Assembly (NCBI RefSeq): GCF_029892045.1
Contig: NZ_CP120368.1
Coordinates: 3,534,001-3,598,000 of the forward strand
Length of the DNA: 64,000 bases
Direction of reading: 5' to 3'
Source of the DNA: Sinorhizobium numidicum
GTDB lineage: Bacteria > Pseudomonadota > Alphaproteobacteria > Rhizobiales > Rhizobiaceae
Made by a program: the position numbers and the translations under genes. This document shows, piece after piece, positions 7,795 through 16,941 of this stretch. Position 1 is the first letter of the stretch. Each line of letters opens with the position of its first letter. Below the pieces are notes generated by a model. It saw nothing but the letters and a program-made list of their open reading frames with translations. It ran no database searches and was not told the origin of the DNA.

Positions 7795-8427
7795 ATGCAA
7801 ACCGAGCTGTTGAGGGAAGACCAATCACGGTCTCCCGAACAAAGGCTGAGGCCTCAGCGGTCAAGGACCGATTGCCCGATATTGTTATCGCCCCGGCTCG
7901 TTCTGCGCGCGCCCCACGAAGACGATATCGACGCCCTTGCCCATCTTGCCAATAACGCCAATATCGCCACGATGGTCTCGCGCATGCCGCACCCCTACAC
8001 CACGGCGGACGCGGCCGATTTCGTGCGACGCGCGAAAGCCGGCACGATTGGCAAGTGCGTCTACGCGATCACCAAAGCGGACAATGGCGCATTTCTGGGC
8101 TGCTGCGGCATCGAGCCGCATCCCGACGGCAAGACGGCGGAGCTCGGTTACTGGTTGGGCGAACCCTACTGGAACCAGGGCTACGCCACCGAAGCGGCGC
8201 AGGCGCTGACCGACATGGGCTTCCGCACCCGCGACATCGATCAGATCGATGCACGCTGCCGCGTCATGAACATCGCCTCGCGTCGAGTCATCCAGAAGTG
8301 CGGCTTCCAGTTCCAGGGCTCGGGCATGATCGACAGCCTGGCGCTCGGCGGCATGGTCGCTGTCGAATGGTACCGGCTCGACCGCAAGACCTGGGTTTCG
8401 CTGAGAAGCTGGGGAGGCACGCGATGA
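7795..8427 (+). CDS. GNAT-family N-acetyltransferase (RimJ/RimL-like)
   Basis: A 210-residue acetyltransferase of the RimJ/RimL class. The N-terminal 30 residues are not conserved; the domain begins at LLSPRLVLRAPHEDDIDALAHLANN, a typical substrate-side start. The acetyl-CoA-binding core is recognisable in ELGYWLGEPYWNQGYATEAAQAL, with the glycine-rich P-loop, and in NIASRRVIQKCGFQF near the C-terminus. Members acetylate ribosomal-protein N-termini or small molecules; the substrate here cannot be told. It overlaps the next GNAT gene by four bases (ATGA), so the two are co-translated. Confidence 0.85.
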   Translation: MQTELLREDQSRSPEQRLRPQRSRTDCPILLSPRLVLRAPHEDDIDALAHLANNANIATMVSRMPHPYTTADAADFVRRAKAGTIGKCVYAITKADNGAFLGCCGIEPHPDGKTAELGYWLGEPYWNQGYATEAAQALTDMGFRTRDIDQIDARCRVMNIASRRVIQKCGFQFQGSGMIDSLALGGMVAVEWYRLDRKTWVSLRSWGGTR

Positions 8428-9008
8428 ATGCGCTCGTTTCCGAACGGTCGCGGATCGCCGTCCGCCCCAATCCCGGCCCCTGCCCCATCATCGAAACCGA
8501 GCGGCTGCGGCTCCGGCCGCACCGCCTCGCTGACGCGCAGGCGATCGCCGAGTCGCTTGGCGACTTCCAGGTGGCTCGGATGCTGGCACGGGTGCCCGCA
8601 CCCTATCACCAGCAGGATGCGCTCGACTGGCTGAACCGCCAGGCCGCCAACGTCCTGCCGGATTGGACGCTCGCCATCACCACCGGCGACGACGTCCATA
8701 TCGGCTGCGTTGGTATCGAGCTTAGGTACGGCCAGTGGCATGTCGGCTACTGGCTGAACCGGTTCTATTGGGGCAAGGGGCTGGCGAGCGAAGCGGTTTA
8801 CGCCGCGGTCGAACGCTTCTTCCGCCGCATGCCGGACGCGGTGCTGCATTCGGGCGTCTTCGCCGATAATCCGGCCTCGCTCAAGGTGCAGGAGAAGCTT
8901 GGCTTCAAGGTCACCGGCTGCAGCCAGATCTACGCGCTCGCCCGGAGCGCGATGGTCGCGCATATAGAGACGCGGCTAGCGGCAGCGGACCTGCGGCGGC
9001 CGGCCTGA
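8424..9008 (+). CDS. GNAT-family N-acetyltransferase, second of a tandem pair
   Basis: A 194-residue acetyltransferase whose ATG overlaps the stop of the previous gene (ATGA, 8424-8427). It has the same layout as its neighbour: [20 protein letters not shown] at the start, HVGYWLNRFYWGKGLASEAV as the acetyl-CoA loop, and NPASLKVQEKLGFKV at the end. The two proteins look like a diverged tandem duplication. The substrate is unknown. A longer in-frame reading upstream lies inside the previous gene in another frame and is discounted. Confidence 0.87.
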   Translation: MNALVSERSRIAVRPNPGPCPIIETERLRLRPHRLADAQAIAESLGDFQVARMLARVPAPYHQQDALDWLNRQAANVLPDWTLAITTGDDVHIGCVGIELRYGQWHVGYWLNRFYWGKGLASEAVYAAVERFFRRMPDAVLHSGVFADNPASLKVQEKLGFKVTGCSQIYALARSAMVAHIETRLAAADLRRPA

Positions 9009-9013
9009 CGATA

Positions 9014-9044
9014 GCCTCCGCCAAAACTTTGCTTTGGCGGAGGC
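9014..9044. terminator. Long hairpin between convergent genes
   Basis: GCCTCCGCCAAA (9014-9025) pairs perfectly with TTTGGCGGAGGC (9033-9044) around a 7-base loop. It sits just after the second GNAT gene and just before the stop of the opposite-strand EEP gene, so it can serve both directions, although no strong T run follows on either side. Confidence 0.6.
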
Positions 9045-9049
9045 ATGAT

Positions 9050-9910
9050 TCAATGGAGTTCAATACCGACGGGCAAATGGTCGGATCCGGTGGCGTCGTA
9101 ATCGGTCCAGGCGTCCTTGAGGCGGGAGACAAGACCGGCACTGAGAAAGCAATAGTCGAGATGCAGGCGCCTTTCGGGATCGTCCGGATCAATCCAGCTA
9201 TAGCTTTCCGGTGTCAACCGGCCGAGATGGGCAAGCGCGTCGACCGGATTGCCGACGCGGAGCGACCGCCCGTAAAAGGCATCGGAAGTCCCGGTCATGA
9301 CATTGTATTCGGGCGATTCCGGCTCCATGTTGAAGTCGCCCATGACCACGAAGTCTTCCGGATGCGGCGGTTCGGCAAAGCCGAAATCGGCAGCGCCGGA
9401 AATGGCGCCACCCTCCAGCGGATAGTTGACGAGCCGCTGCTTCAGACACTCGATCTGGGCGATGCGCTCGGCCGGCAGGACATGGTCGAGATGGACGGAG
9501 TAGACACGCAATGGGCCGGTGGGGGTGGCGACCAGCGCTTCCGTCGCGCCCCGCTGCAGGTTCATGGGGCTGACCGTTCGGGTGCGCGGCAGCATGATCA
9601 GCCGCGTCGAAAGGATCGGCCAGCGCGAAAGGATCATGTTGCCGAACTGAAAGCGGCGGTTGACGGCACGGCCGTTTTCGATCGACGAGCCGGCATCGAT
9701 GTCGCAGGGCGCGTGAAAGACGGAAAAATAGCCGGGAAGCAACTCTGCGAGGGCCGAGACGAGATCGGCATTGCCGTTGCGGTGGAAGTTGCGCGTCACC
9801 TCCTGCAGGGCGATGATATCGGCTTCGCGAACAGAGGCGGCAATCCGCTCCGGGTCGAAGCGCCGGTCGAGACCGATGCCGTATTGAATATTGTAGCTTA
9901 CGAAGCGCAC
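9050..9910 (-). CDS. Endonuclease/exonuclease/phosphatase (EEP) family protein
   Basis: A 286-residue protein of the EEP superfamily, metal-dependent phosphoesterases that include DNase I, sphingomyelinase and exonuclease III. Visible landmarks are the opening RFVSYNIQYGIG, the catalytic Glu in IIALQEVTR, VYSVHLDH, VVMGDFNMEPES and the closing GSDHLPVGIEL with the catalytic Asp-His. No signal peptide is seen. GTG at 9908-9910 is the apparent start, with GGAGG about 12 bases upstream. The substrate could be a nucleic acid, phospholipid or inositol phosphate and is not determined by sequence. Confidence 0.85.
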   Translation of the reverse strand: MRFVSYNIQYGIGLDRRFDPERIAASVREADIIALQEVTRNFHRNGNADLVSALAELLPGYFSVFHAPCDIDAGSSIENGRAVNRRFQFGNMILSRWPILSTRLIMLPRTRTVSPMNLQRGATEALVATPTGPLRVYSVHLDHVLPAERIAQIECLKQRLVNYPLEGGAISGAADFGFAEPPHPEDFVVMGDFNMEPESPEYNVMTGTSDAFYGRSLRVGNPVDALAHLGRLTPESYSWIDPDDPERRLHLDYCFLSAGLVSRLKDAWTDYDATGSDHLPVGIELH

Positions 9911-9961
9911 GATAGTCTTTGACCTCCAAGGTAACCGCCTATATCGATGGCGGCAAAATAG

Positions 9962-10999
<1,038 letters not shown>

Positions 11000-11000
11000 G

Positions 11001-12197
11001 ATGACAACGACCCGCAAAGCCCTGCAAAAGTACCGTCGGATCGTTATCAAGATCGGCTCGGCCCTGCTCGTTGACCGCAAGACGGGCCTCAGGAAAGCCT
11101 GGCTCGACGCCATGTGCGCCGATATCGCCGCGCTCAAGGCGAAGGGCGTGGAAGTGCTCGTCGTCTCCTCGGGCGCCATTGCGCTCGGCCGCACCGTTCT
11201 CGACCTGCCGGCAGGCGCCTTGAAGCTTGAGGAAAGCCAAGCGGCCGCAGCCGTCGGCCAGATCGCACTGGCGCGCGCCTGGTCGGAAAGCCTCTCCAGC
11301 GGCGCCATCATTGCGGGTCAGGTCCTGCTGACGCTCGGCGACACGGAAGAGCGCCGCCGCTACCTCAACGCCCGCGCGACGATCAGCCAGTTGCTGAAGC
11401 TCGGTTCGGTGCCGATCATCAACGAAAACGACACGGTCGCGACCACCGAGATCCGCTATGGCGACAACGACCGCCTCGCCGCCCGGGTGGCGACGATGGT
11501 CGGGGCCGATCTTCTCGTCCTGCTCTCGGACATCGACGGCCTCTACACCGCGCCGCCGCATCTTGATCCCGACGCCCGCTTCCTCGAGACGATTGCAGAG
11601 ATCACCCCGGAAATCGAGGCTATGGCCGGTGGGGCCGCGTCGGAGCTTTCGCGCGGCGGCATGCGCACCAAGATCGACGCCGGCAAGATCGCCACCACTG
11701 CGGGCTGCGCGATGATCATCGCCTCGGGCAAGCCGGAACATCCGCTCGCCGCGATAGAGGCCGGCGCTCGTTCGTCCTGGTTCGCCCCCTCCGGTTCGCC
11801 CGTCACTGCGCGCAAGACCTGGATCGCCGGGCAGTTGCTGCCGGCGGGCTCGCTCACGATCGATGCTGGAGCGGAGACCGCCTTGCGGTCCGGCAAGAGC
11901 CTGCTGCCGGCCGGTGTCCGCCAGGTGACGGGCGCATTCAGCCGCGGCGACACGATCGCGATCCTCGGCGCCTCCGGCCGCGAGATCGCCCGCGGGCTCG
12001 CCGGCTACGATGCCGACGAAGCGCGCCAGATCGCAGGCAAGAAATCAGCCGAAATCGCCGCGATCCTCGGCTATGCCGGTCGAGCCGCCATGGTGCATCG
12101 CGATGATATGGTGATGACGGCGCCAGCCGGCGTGCGCCCAGAAGACGGAAGACCGGAAGACGGAAGCGACGAGAGGAAGGGCGAGGTCCATGCTTGA
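11001..12197 (+). CDS. proB: Glutamate 5-kinase
   Basis: First step of proline synthesis: ATP-dependent phosphorylation of glutamate. The 398-residue protein has an amino-acid-kinase domain ([11 protein letters not shown] at the start, [58 protein letters not shown]) and a C-terminal PUA domain, as in E. coli ProB. The last 20 residues carry a small RPEDG repeat ([12 protein letters not shown]) not typical of the family. Expected feedback inhibition by proline is family knowledge. It overlaps proA by eight bases, so the two pathway enzymes are translationally coupled. Confidence 0.97.
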   Translation: MTTTRKALQKYRRIVIKIGSALLVDRKTGLRKAWLDAMCADIAALKAKGVEVLVVSSGAIALGRTVLDLPAGALKLEESQAAAAVGQIALARAWSESLSSGAIIAGQVLLTLGDTEERRRYLNARATISQLLKLGSVPIINENDTVATTEIRYGDNDRLAARVATMVGADLLVLLSDIDGLYTAPPHLDPDARFLETIAEITPEIEAMAGGAASELSRGGMRTKIDAGKIATTAGCAMIIASGKPEHPLAAIEAGARSSWFAPSGSPVTARKTWIAGQLLPAGSLTIDAGAETALRSGKSLLPAGVRQVTGAFSRGDTIAILGASGREIARGLAGYDADEARQIAGKKSAEIAAILGYAGRAAMVHRDDMVMTAPAGVRPEDGRPEDGSDERKGEVHA

Positions 12198-13473
12198 CAC
12201 GGTCGAGAACGGCAAGGAGGTCAACGCGATCATGCTGGAAATCGGCCGCCGCGCCAAGGCTGCCAGCCGGCCGCTCGCCATCGCGAGCGCCGAGCGCAAG
12301 CATGCAGCCCTGATCGCCATGGCAAGCGCCATCGTCGCAAGCACCGAGGCAATCCTGGCCGCCAATGCGATCGATCTGGAAAACGCCCGTGAGACCGGTG
12401 TCGCGACGGCCTTCATCGACCGGCTGACGCTGACGGGCGACCGGATCCGTGACATGGCGGACGGCATTCGCGCGATCGCCGAATTCAAGGATCCTATCGG
12501 CGACGTGATCGCCGAATGGGACCGCCCGAACGGGCTGCACATCGAACGGGTGCGCACGCCGCTCGGCGTCATCGGCGTGATCTATGAGAGCCGCCCCAAT
12601 GTCACGGCGGACGCCGGCGCGCTTTGCCTTAAGGCGGGCAATGCGGTGATCCTGCGCGGCGGCTCCGACAGCTTCCATTCGTCGCGGGCGATCCATGCCT
12701 GCCTCGTCGAAGGACTGAAGGCGGCGGGACTGCCGGAACACGCGATTCAAATGGTGCCGGTCGCCGACCGCGCCGCCGTCGGCGCCATGCTTTCCGGTCT
12801 CGACGCGGCGATCGACGTGATCGTGCCGCGCGGCGGAAAAAGTCTCGTCGCCCGCGTGCAGAACGAGGCACGGGTGCCGGTCTTCGCCCATCTGGAGGGC
12901 CTTTGCCACATCTATGTCGATGCCTCCGCCGACCTCGACATGGCGAAAAATATCGTCGTCAATGCCAAGATGCGCCGCACCGGCATCTGCGGCGCAGCCG
13001 AAACGCTGCTGATCGACCGAAACGCCGCCGCCCGGCTGGCAAAGCCGCTGCTGCAGGCGCTCGCCGACGCGGGTTGCGAGGTGCGGGTTTCGGAAGAGCT
13101 GAAGGATCTGCTGCCCGGCTTAAAGCCGGCAAGTCCTGAGGATTGGGCGACCGAATATCTCGATGCGATCATTTCGGCAAAACTCGTCGACGGCATTTCC
13201 GGCGCCATCGAGCACATTGATAGCTGGTCTTCCGCCCACACGGAGGCCGTCATTGCCGAAGATCCCGCCGTTGTCGAGCGCTTCTTCGCGGAAATCGATT
13301 CCGCCATTCTCCTGCACAATGCTTCGACGCAGTTCGCCGATGGCGGCGAGTTCGGCATGGGCGGCGAGATCGGCATCGCCACCGGCAAGATGCATGCGCG
13401 CGGGCCCGTCGGCGTCGAACAGTTGACATCGTTCAAATACCGCGTGCGCGGCACGGGGCAGGTGCGGCCCTGA
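12190..13473 (+). CDS. proA: Gamma-glutamyl phosphate reductase
   Basis: Second step of proline synthesis: NADPH-dependent reduction of glutamyl 5-phosphate to the semialdehyde. A 427-residue aldehyde-dehydrogenase-fold enzyme with [29 protein letters not shown] (cofactor region, near 135-160), [11 protein letters not shown], the catalytic cysteine in [10 protein letters not shown] near residue 266, and the closing [22 protein letters not shown]. Length is normal. The start lies inside proB, giving coupled translation, and nadD follows within 15 bp. Confidence 0.97.
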   Translation: MLDTVENGKEVNAIMLEIGRRAKAASRPLAIASAERKHAALIAMASAIVASTEAILAANAIDLENARETGVATAFIDRLTLTGDRIRDMADGIRAIAEFKDPIGDVIAEWDRPNGLHIERVRTPLGVIGVIYESRPNVTADAGALCLKAGNAVILRGGSDSFHSSRAIHACLVEGLKAAGLPEHAIQMVPVADRAAVGAMLSGLDAAIDVIVPRGGKSLVARVQNEARVPVFAHLEGLCHIYVDASADLDMAKNIVVNAKMRRTGICGAAETLLIDRNAAARLAKPLLQALADAGCEVRVSEELKDLLPGLKPASPEDWATEYLDAIISAKLVDGISGAIEHIDSWSSAHTEAVIAEDPAVVERFFAEIDSAILLHNASTQFADGGEFGMGGEIGIATGKMHARGPVGVEQLTSFKYRVRGTGQVRP

Positions 13474-13487
13474 ACAGGCTCACCGAA

Positions 13488-14096
13488 GTGAATGCGCACT
13501 ATCTGCGCATGCCGCATGTCGAAAGCGGCATGACCGTCGGCCTGTTCGGCGGTTCCTTCAATCCACCCCATGAAGGCCATGTCCTCGTTGCCGATACGGC
13601 GCTGCGCAAGCTCGGGCTCGATCAGCTCTGGTGGATAGTGACACCGGGCAACCCGTTGAAAGACCAGAATAATCTGGCGCCGCTGGCGGAGCGGATCGCG
13701 CTCAGCGAAAAAATCGCCATCAATCCGCGCATCAAGGTCACCGCCTTCGAGCAGGCGCTCGGCCAGAGCTATACCGCCCGCACTCTCGAAATCGTCCGGG
13801 CCCGCAATCGCGATGTGCGCTTCGTCTGGATCATGGGGGCGGACAATCTCATGAACTTTCACCGCTGGCAGAATTGGCGCCGAATTGTCTGCATGTTCCC
13901 GATCGCGGTGATCGACCGGCCGGGTTCGACGCTCGCCTATCTGTCCTCTCGCATGGCACGGACTTTCGGCTATGCGCGCATCGACGAAGACCATGCACCG
14001 GCTCTCCCCTTCCGTCGGGCGCCGGCCTGGACTTTCATTCACGGACCCCGCTCTCCGCTAAGCTCGACGGCGCTTCGTTCGGCCAAATCCGGGTGA
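13488..14096 (+). CDS. nadD: Nicotinate-nucleotide adenylyltransferase
   Basis: Converts nicotinate mononucleotide and ATP to deamido-NAD in NAD synthesis. The 202-residue protein has the nucleotidyltransferase motif GLFGGSFNPPHEGH (near 18-31), WWIVTPGNPLK, FVWIMGADN and a C-terminal SSTALR version of the ISSTxIR motif. GTG at 13488 is the apparent start; an ATG at codon 15 would remove non-conserved residues and is possible. It lies 14 bp after proA and before rsfS, the nadD-rsfS-rlmH order being widely conserved. Confidence 0.95.
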   Translation: MNAHYLRMPHVESGMTVGLFGGSFNPPHEGHVLVADTALRKLGLDQLWWIVTPGNPLKDQNNLAPLAERIALSEKIAINPRIKVTAFEQALGQSYTARTLEIVRARNRDVRFVWIMGADNLMNFHRWQNWRRIVCMFPIAVIDRPGSTLAYLSSRMARTFGYARIDEDHAPALPFRRAPAWTFIHGPRSPLSSTALRSAKSG

Positions 14097-14171
14097 ATTC
14101 CCATGATTCACGTCTCGTGTCTTGAAACTGCACTGGTTTGGTGCCTACATTTACGGACGGTTCGACGCTAT

Positions 14172-14263
14172 TGCATGGTTCCTTAGATCGATTGAGGGTT
14201 AAACCATGCAGCAGTTCAAAGTGTTACAGCGACTTTTGTGCGTCTGAAACGGCGCACGCTGTA
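14172..14263 (-). repeat. Two-hairpin intergenic repeat (RIME-like), copy A
   Basis: Both halves of the repeat are present in reverse orientation: the TGCATGGTTCCTTAGATCG arm with its partner ending in ACCATGCAG, then the ACAGCGACTTTTGTGCGTCT arm with its partner ending in GCGCACGCTGTA. It lies between nadD and rsfS, ending about 50 bp before the rsfS start, and may affect rsfS expression. Similar copies occur at six or more other intergenic sites in this window. Confidence 0.8.
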
Positions 14264-14311
14264 AATTTCGAATCGGACGTGCTTGTTCTGTTCATTTGGA
14301 AAGGAAAAACC

Positions 14312-14725
14312 CTGACAACAGCACACGCCAAGGGATATGCGATTGCCGCATTCCCGCGCAGCACGGAAGAAAGCGACGAAGCCGCTGTCCGTGCGCTTCA
14401 ACTGGTCCTCGAAAGCCTAGAGGACTCGAAGGCAGAAAATATCGTTACCATCAATATTGCCGGAAAATCGGCGCTGGGAGACTTCATGGTCGTCGTCTCC
14501 GGGCGATCGAACAGGCATGTGATGGCGATTGCCGACCACTTGATCACGGACCTGAAGGACGATGGCCTTGGCAGGGCCCGCGTGGAAGGTCTTGAGAGTG
14601 GTGACTGGGTGCTGATCGATACCGGCGATGTGATCGTTCACATCTTCCGGCCCGAGATCCGGGAGTTCTACAACATCGAAAAGATGTGGGCCGCCCCGGA
14701 GATCGAGGACAGCACCCTGCACTGA
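14312..14725 (+). CDS. rsfS: Ribosomal silencing factor RsfS (Iojap family)
   Basis: Binds L14 and blocks subunit joining when nutrients are scarce. The conserved Iojap domain is clear: LVLESLEDSKAENIVTINIA, KSALGDFMVVVSGRSNRHV, VEGLESGDWVLIDTGDVIVHIF and REFYNIEKMW. The frame is open back to 14138 through the intergenic repeat, but conservation starts near TTAHAKGY and AAGGA sits six bases before CTG 14312-14314, so a rare CTG start is the best fit (137 aa). A GTG at 14279 is an alternative without a ribosome site. The gene lies in the usual place between nadD and rlmH. Confidence 0.9.
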   Translation: MTTAHAKGYAIAAFPRSTEESDEAAVRALQLVLESLEDSKAENIVTINIAGKSALGDFMVVVSGRSNRHVMAIADHLITDLKDDGLGRARVEGLESGDWVLIDTGDVIVHIFRPEIREFYNIEKMWAAPEIEDSTLH

Positions 14726-14885
14726 GACGCGCCGCCCGTACCTGACCCATAACCTCGGTACGGAGCGACGACCGGTGCCGGATTGAAATGCGGCTGTCAT
14801 TGCCCGAGCGGGCCGATGGCAGCGAGAATGGGTTTTGCCGATCGAAATCCTTGTCGATCTGGCGCCGGTGGGGACATAACGGCTC

Positions 14886-15368
14886 ATGCGTATCGGGCTT
14901 TTCGCAGTCGGCCGCCTGAAGGCGGGGCCGGAAAAGGATCTCGCGGCCCGCTATTTCGATCGTTTTGCCAGGGCGGGGCCGGCCGTGGGCCTCGAACTCG
15001 CTCGCGTTGTAGAAGTTAACGAGAGCCGCGCGGCCAACGCGGAGACGCGCAAGCGCGAGGAAGCGGCCCAGCTTGAAAAGGCGCTTGCTGACGGCAGTCT
15101 TCTCGTCCTGCTCGACGAACGTGGCAAGGCGGTCGATTCGGAAGGCTTCGCTTCCCTGCTCGGGACGTTCAGGGACAGCGGCAAGCGCGACCTGATGATC
15201 GCGATCGGCGGCGCCGATGGGCTCGATCCGGGGCTCCATGCGCACGCCGACGCCGTGCTGTGCCTCGGCAAGATGACATGGCCGCACCAGCTTGTGCGCA
15301 TCCTCATCGCCGAACAGCTCTATCGCGCCGTGACGATCCTATCGGGCCATCCCTATCATCGGGCCTGA
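14886..15368 (+). CDS. rlmH: 23S rRNA (pseudouridine1915-N3)-methyltransferase RlmH
   Basis: A 160-residue SPOUT methyltransferase that modifies pseudouridine 1915 in helix 69 of 23S rRNA on the 70S ribosome. It opens MRIGLFAVGRLKAGPEKDLAARYFDR and contains LVLLDERGKAVDSEGFA, MIAIGGADGLDPGL (SAM-binding trefoil knot) and the ending LVRILIAEQLYRAVTILSGHPYHR, all characteristic. Length equals the family norm. It follows rsfS, its usual partner, with a 160-bp gap that has no obvious regulatory structure. Confidence 0.96.
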   Translation: MRIGLFAVGRLKAGPEKDLAARYFDRFARAGPAVGLELARVVEVNESRAANAETRKREEAAQLEKALADGSLLVLLDERGKAVDSEGFASLLGTFRDSGKRDLMIAIGGADGLDPGLHAHADAVLCLGKMTWPHQLVRILIAEQLYRAVTILSGHPYHRA

Positions 15369-15376
15369 ACCCCACC

Positions 15377-15420
15377 TACAGCACCGTGCGCCTTTTCAGA
15401 CGCACAAAGGTCGCTGTAGC
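15377..15420 (+). repeat. Two-hairpin intergenic repeat, first hairpin only, copy B
   Basis: Only the first palindrome of the repeat is present (CAGCACCGTGCGCC, then AGACGCACAAAGGTCGCTG). The second hairpin (the ATCCTTAAATC arm) is absent. It lies just after rlmH and before the EnvC-like gene. Confidence 0.65.
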
Positions 15421-15507
15421 AGCGAGCGATAACGAGAATATGTATTGGTGGGCTTCGCCAAATCAGATTAGGCTTTGCTCACTTATTTCGCAGACCCACG
15501 AGACAGC

Positions 15508-16941
15508 ATGACGCGCGCGAGGAAAAAAGCCGAATTGAGCCGGATGAGGTCTGCCGCGCGGCGGATCGGCCGGCGCACGGCATTGGCAGCGGTTCTTCTG
15601 TCGATCGTCACCCCGGCCCTGGCCCAGGATGCGGCTGTCGACGCAGCTCCCGGTGCAGCCGCGACGCAACAGGGTCCGCCCGACCCGGCAGCCAACCTGG
15701 CGCTCCGGCGCGACAGCACGCGCAGTGAGCTCGAGGCGCTGTCGAAGACGATTACGCTATCGCGTGAGCGCGCCGAGGCTCTCGAGCAGACGATCGCCGA
15801 CATTGACAAGAGCAACGAGGCGTTGCGCGCCGCAATCATCGATTCGGCAAAGAAGCGGCAAGGGCTCGAGCAGCAGATTGCCGACGGCGAAAAGAAGCTC
15901 CGCGACCTGCGCGTCAAGGAGGACGTGGTGCGGGGCTCGCTCAGAGCCCGGCGTGGCCTGCTTGCCGAGGTGCTCGCCGCACTGCAGCGCATGGGCCGAA
16001 ATCCGCCGCCGGCGATCCTGGTGAAGCCGGAAGACGCATTGGCCTCGGTCCGCAGCGCCATCCTGCTCGGCGCGGTGGTTCCCGAAATACGCGAGCAAAC
16101 CGACAGCCTCGTCGCCGACCTGAAGGCGCTCGCCGAGATCCGCAGCGGTATCGCCGGCCAGCGCGAAGAACTGACCGCAGCGATGACCGCCAATCTCGAA
16201 GAAGAGCGCCGCATGTCGATGCTGGTCGCCGAAAAGGAGAAATTGCGCCGGCAGAACGCAACCGAACTCGCGGCGGAAGAGCGCAAGGCCGAAGAGCTGG
16301 CGCTGCAGGCGACCAATCTCGAAGGGCTGATCTCATCCCTCGAGAACGAGATTTCCTCGGTACGCGATGCGGCCGCGGCTGCGCGCGCGCAGGAGGAGGA
16401 GCGGCTGCGGATGAGCGAGGCCGAACGGGAAGCGGCACGCGAGCTCGCCCGCAGCGCGGTGCCCGACAAAAACCGCATTGCCCCCGCATACGTCTTTTCT
16501 GAGCTGCGGGGCCGGCTCGCCTATCCCGTCGCGGGATCGCTCCTGCGGCAGTTTGGTGATGCGGACGGCACCGGGCACTCGCTGCAGGGGGCCATGCTGG
16601 AGACCAATGCAGGCGCGCTGGTGACCACGCCGGCCGACGGATGGATCGTCTATGCCGGCAGTTTCCGCAGCTACGGGCAGATGATCATTCTCAATCCGGG
16701 CGACGGCTATCACATCGTGCTGTCCGGGATGGAAAATGTCAGCGTCCGACCCGGGCAATTCGTCGTCGCAGGCGAGCCCTTGGCGACGATGGGTGCAAAA
16801 AGAGTCGCGAGTGCGGCGGCCTTGGCGCTGGAAACGGACAGGCCAACGCTTTACATTGAATTCCGAAAAGACGGGAAACCGGTTGATTCCCGACCGTGGT
16901 GGACCGCAGCAGAGGTTGGAAAGGCGCGAAATGATACGTAG
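15508..16941 (+). CDS. EnvC-like murein hydrolase activator, degenerate M23 domain
   Basis: A 477-residue exported protein. After a basic start, RRTALAAVLLSIVTPALAQ is a Sec signal peptide. A long coiled coil rich in Arg, Glu, Leu and Ala occupies most of the first 320 residues, followed by an M23/LytM domain (LAYPVAGSLLRQFGDADGTGHS onward). The zinc ligands of active M23 enzymes are not all present (HSLQGAMLET instead of HxGxD; YHIVLSGM instead of the HxH site), as in EnvC, which activates amidases instead of cutting murein itself. ATG 15508 is chosen over an upstream TTG at 15475. It overlaps ctpA by 11 bp. Confidence 0.85.
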   Translation: MTRARKKAELSRMRSAARRIGRRTALAAVLLSIVTPALAQDAAVDAAPGAAATQQGPPDPAANLALRRDSTRSELEALSKTITLSRERAEALEQTIADIDKSNEALRAAIIDSAKKRQGLEQQIADGEKKLRDLRVKEDVVRGSLRARRGLLAEVLAALQRMGRNPPPAILVKPEDALASVRSAILLGAVVPEIREQTDSLVADLKALAEIRSGIAGQREELTAAMTANLEEERRMSMLVAEKEKLRRQNATELAAEERKAEELALQATNLEGLISSLENEISSVRDAAAAARAQEEERLRMSEAEREAARELARSAVPDKNRIAPAYVFSELRGRLAYPVAGSLLRQFGDADGTGHSLQGAMLETNAGALVTTPADGWIVYAGSFRSYGQMIILNPGDGYHIVLSGMENVSVRPGQFVVAGEPLATMGAKRVASAAALALETDRPTLYIEFRKDGKPVDSRPWWTAAEVGKARNDT

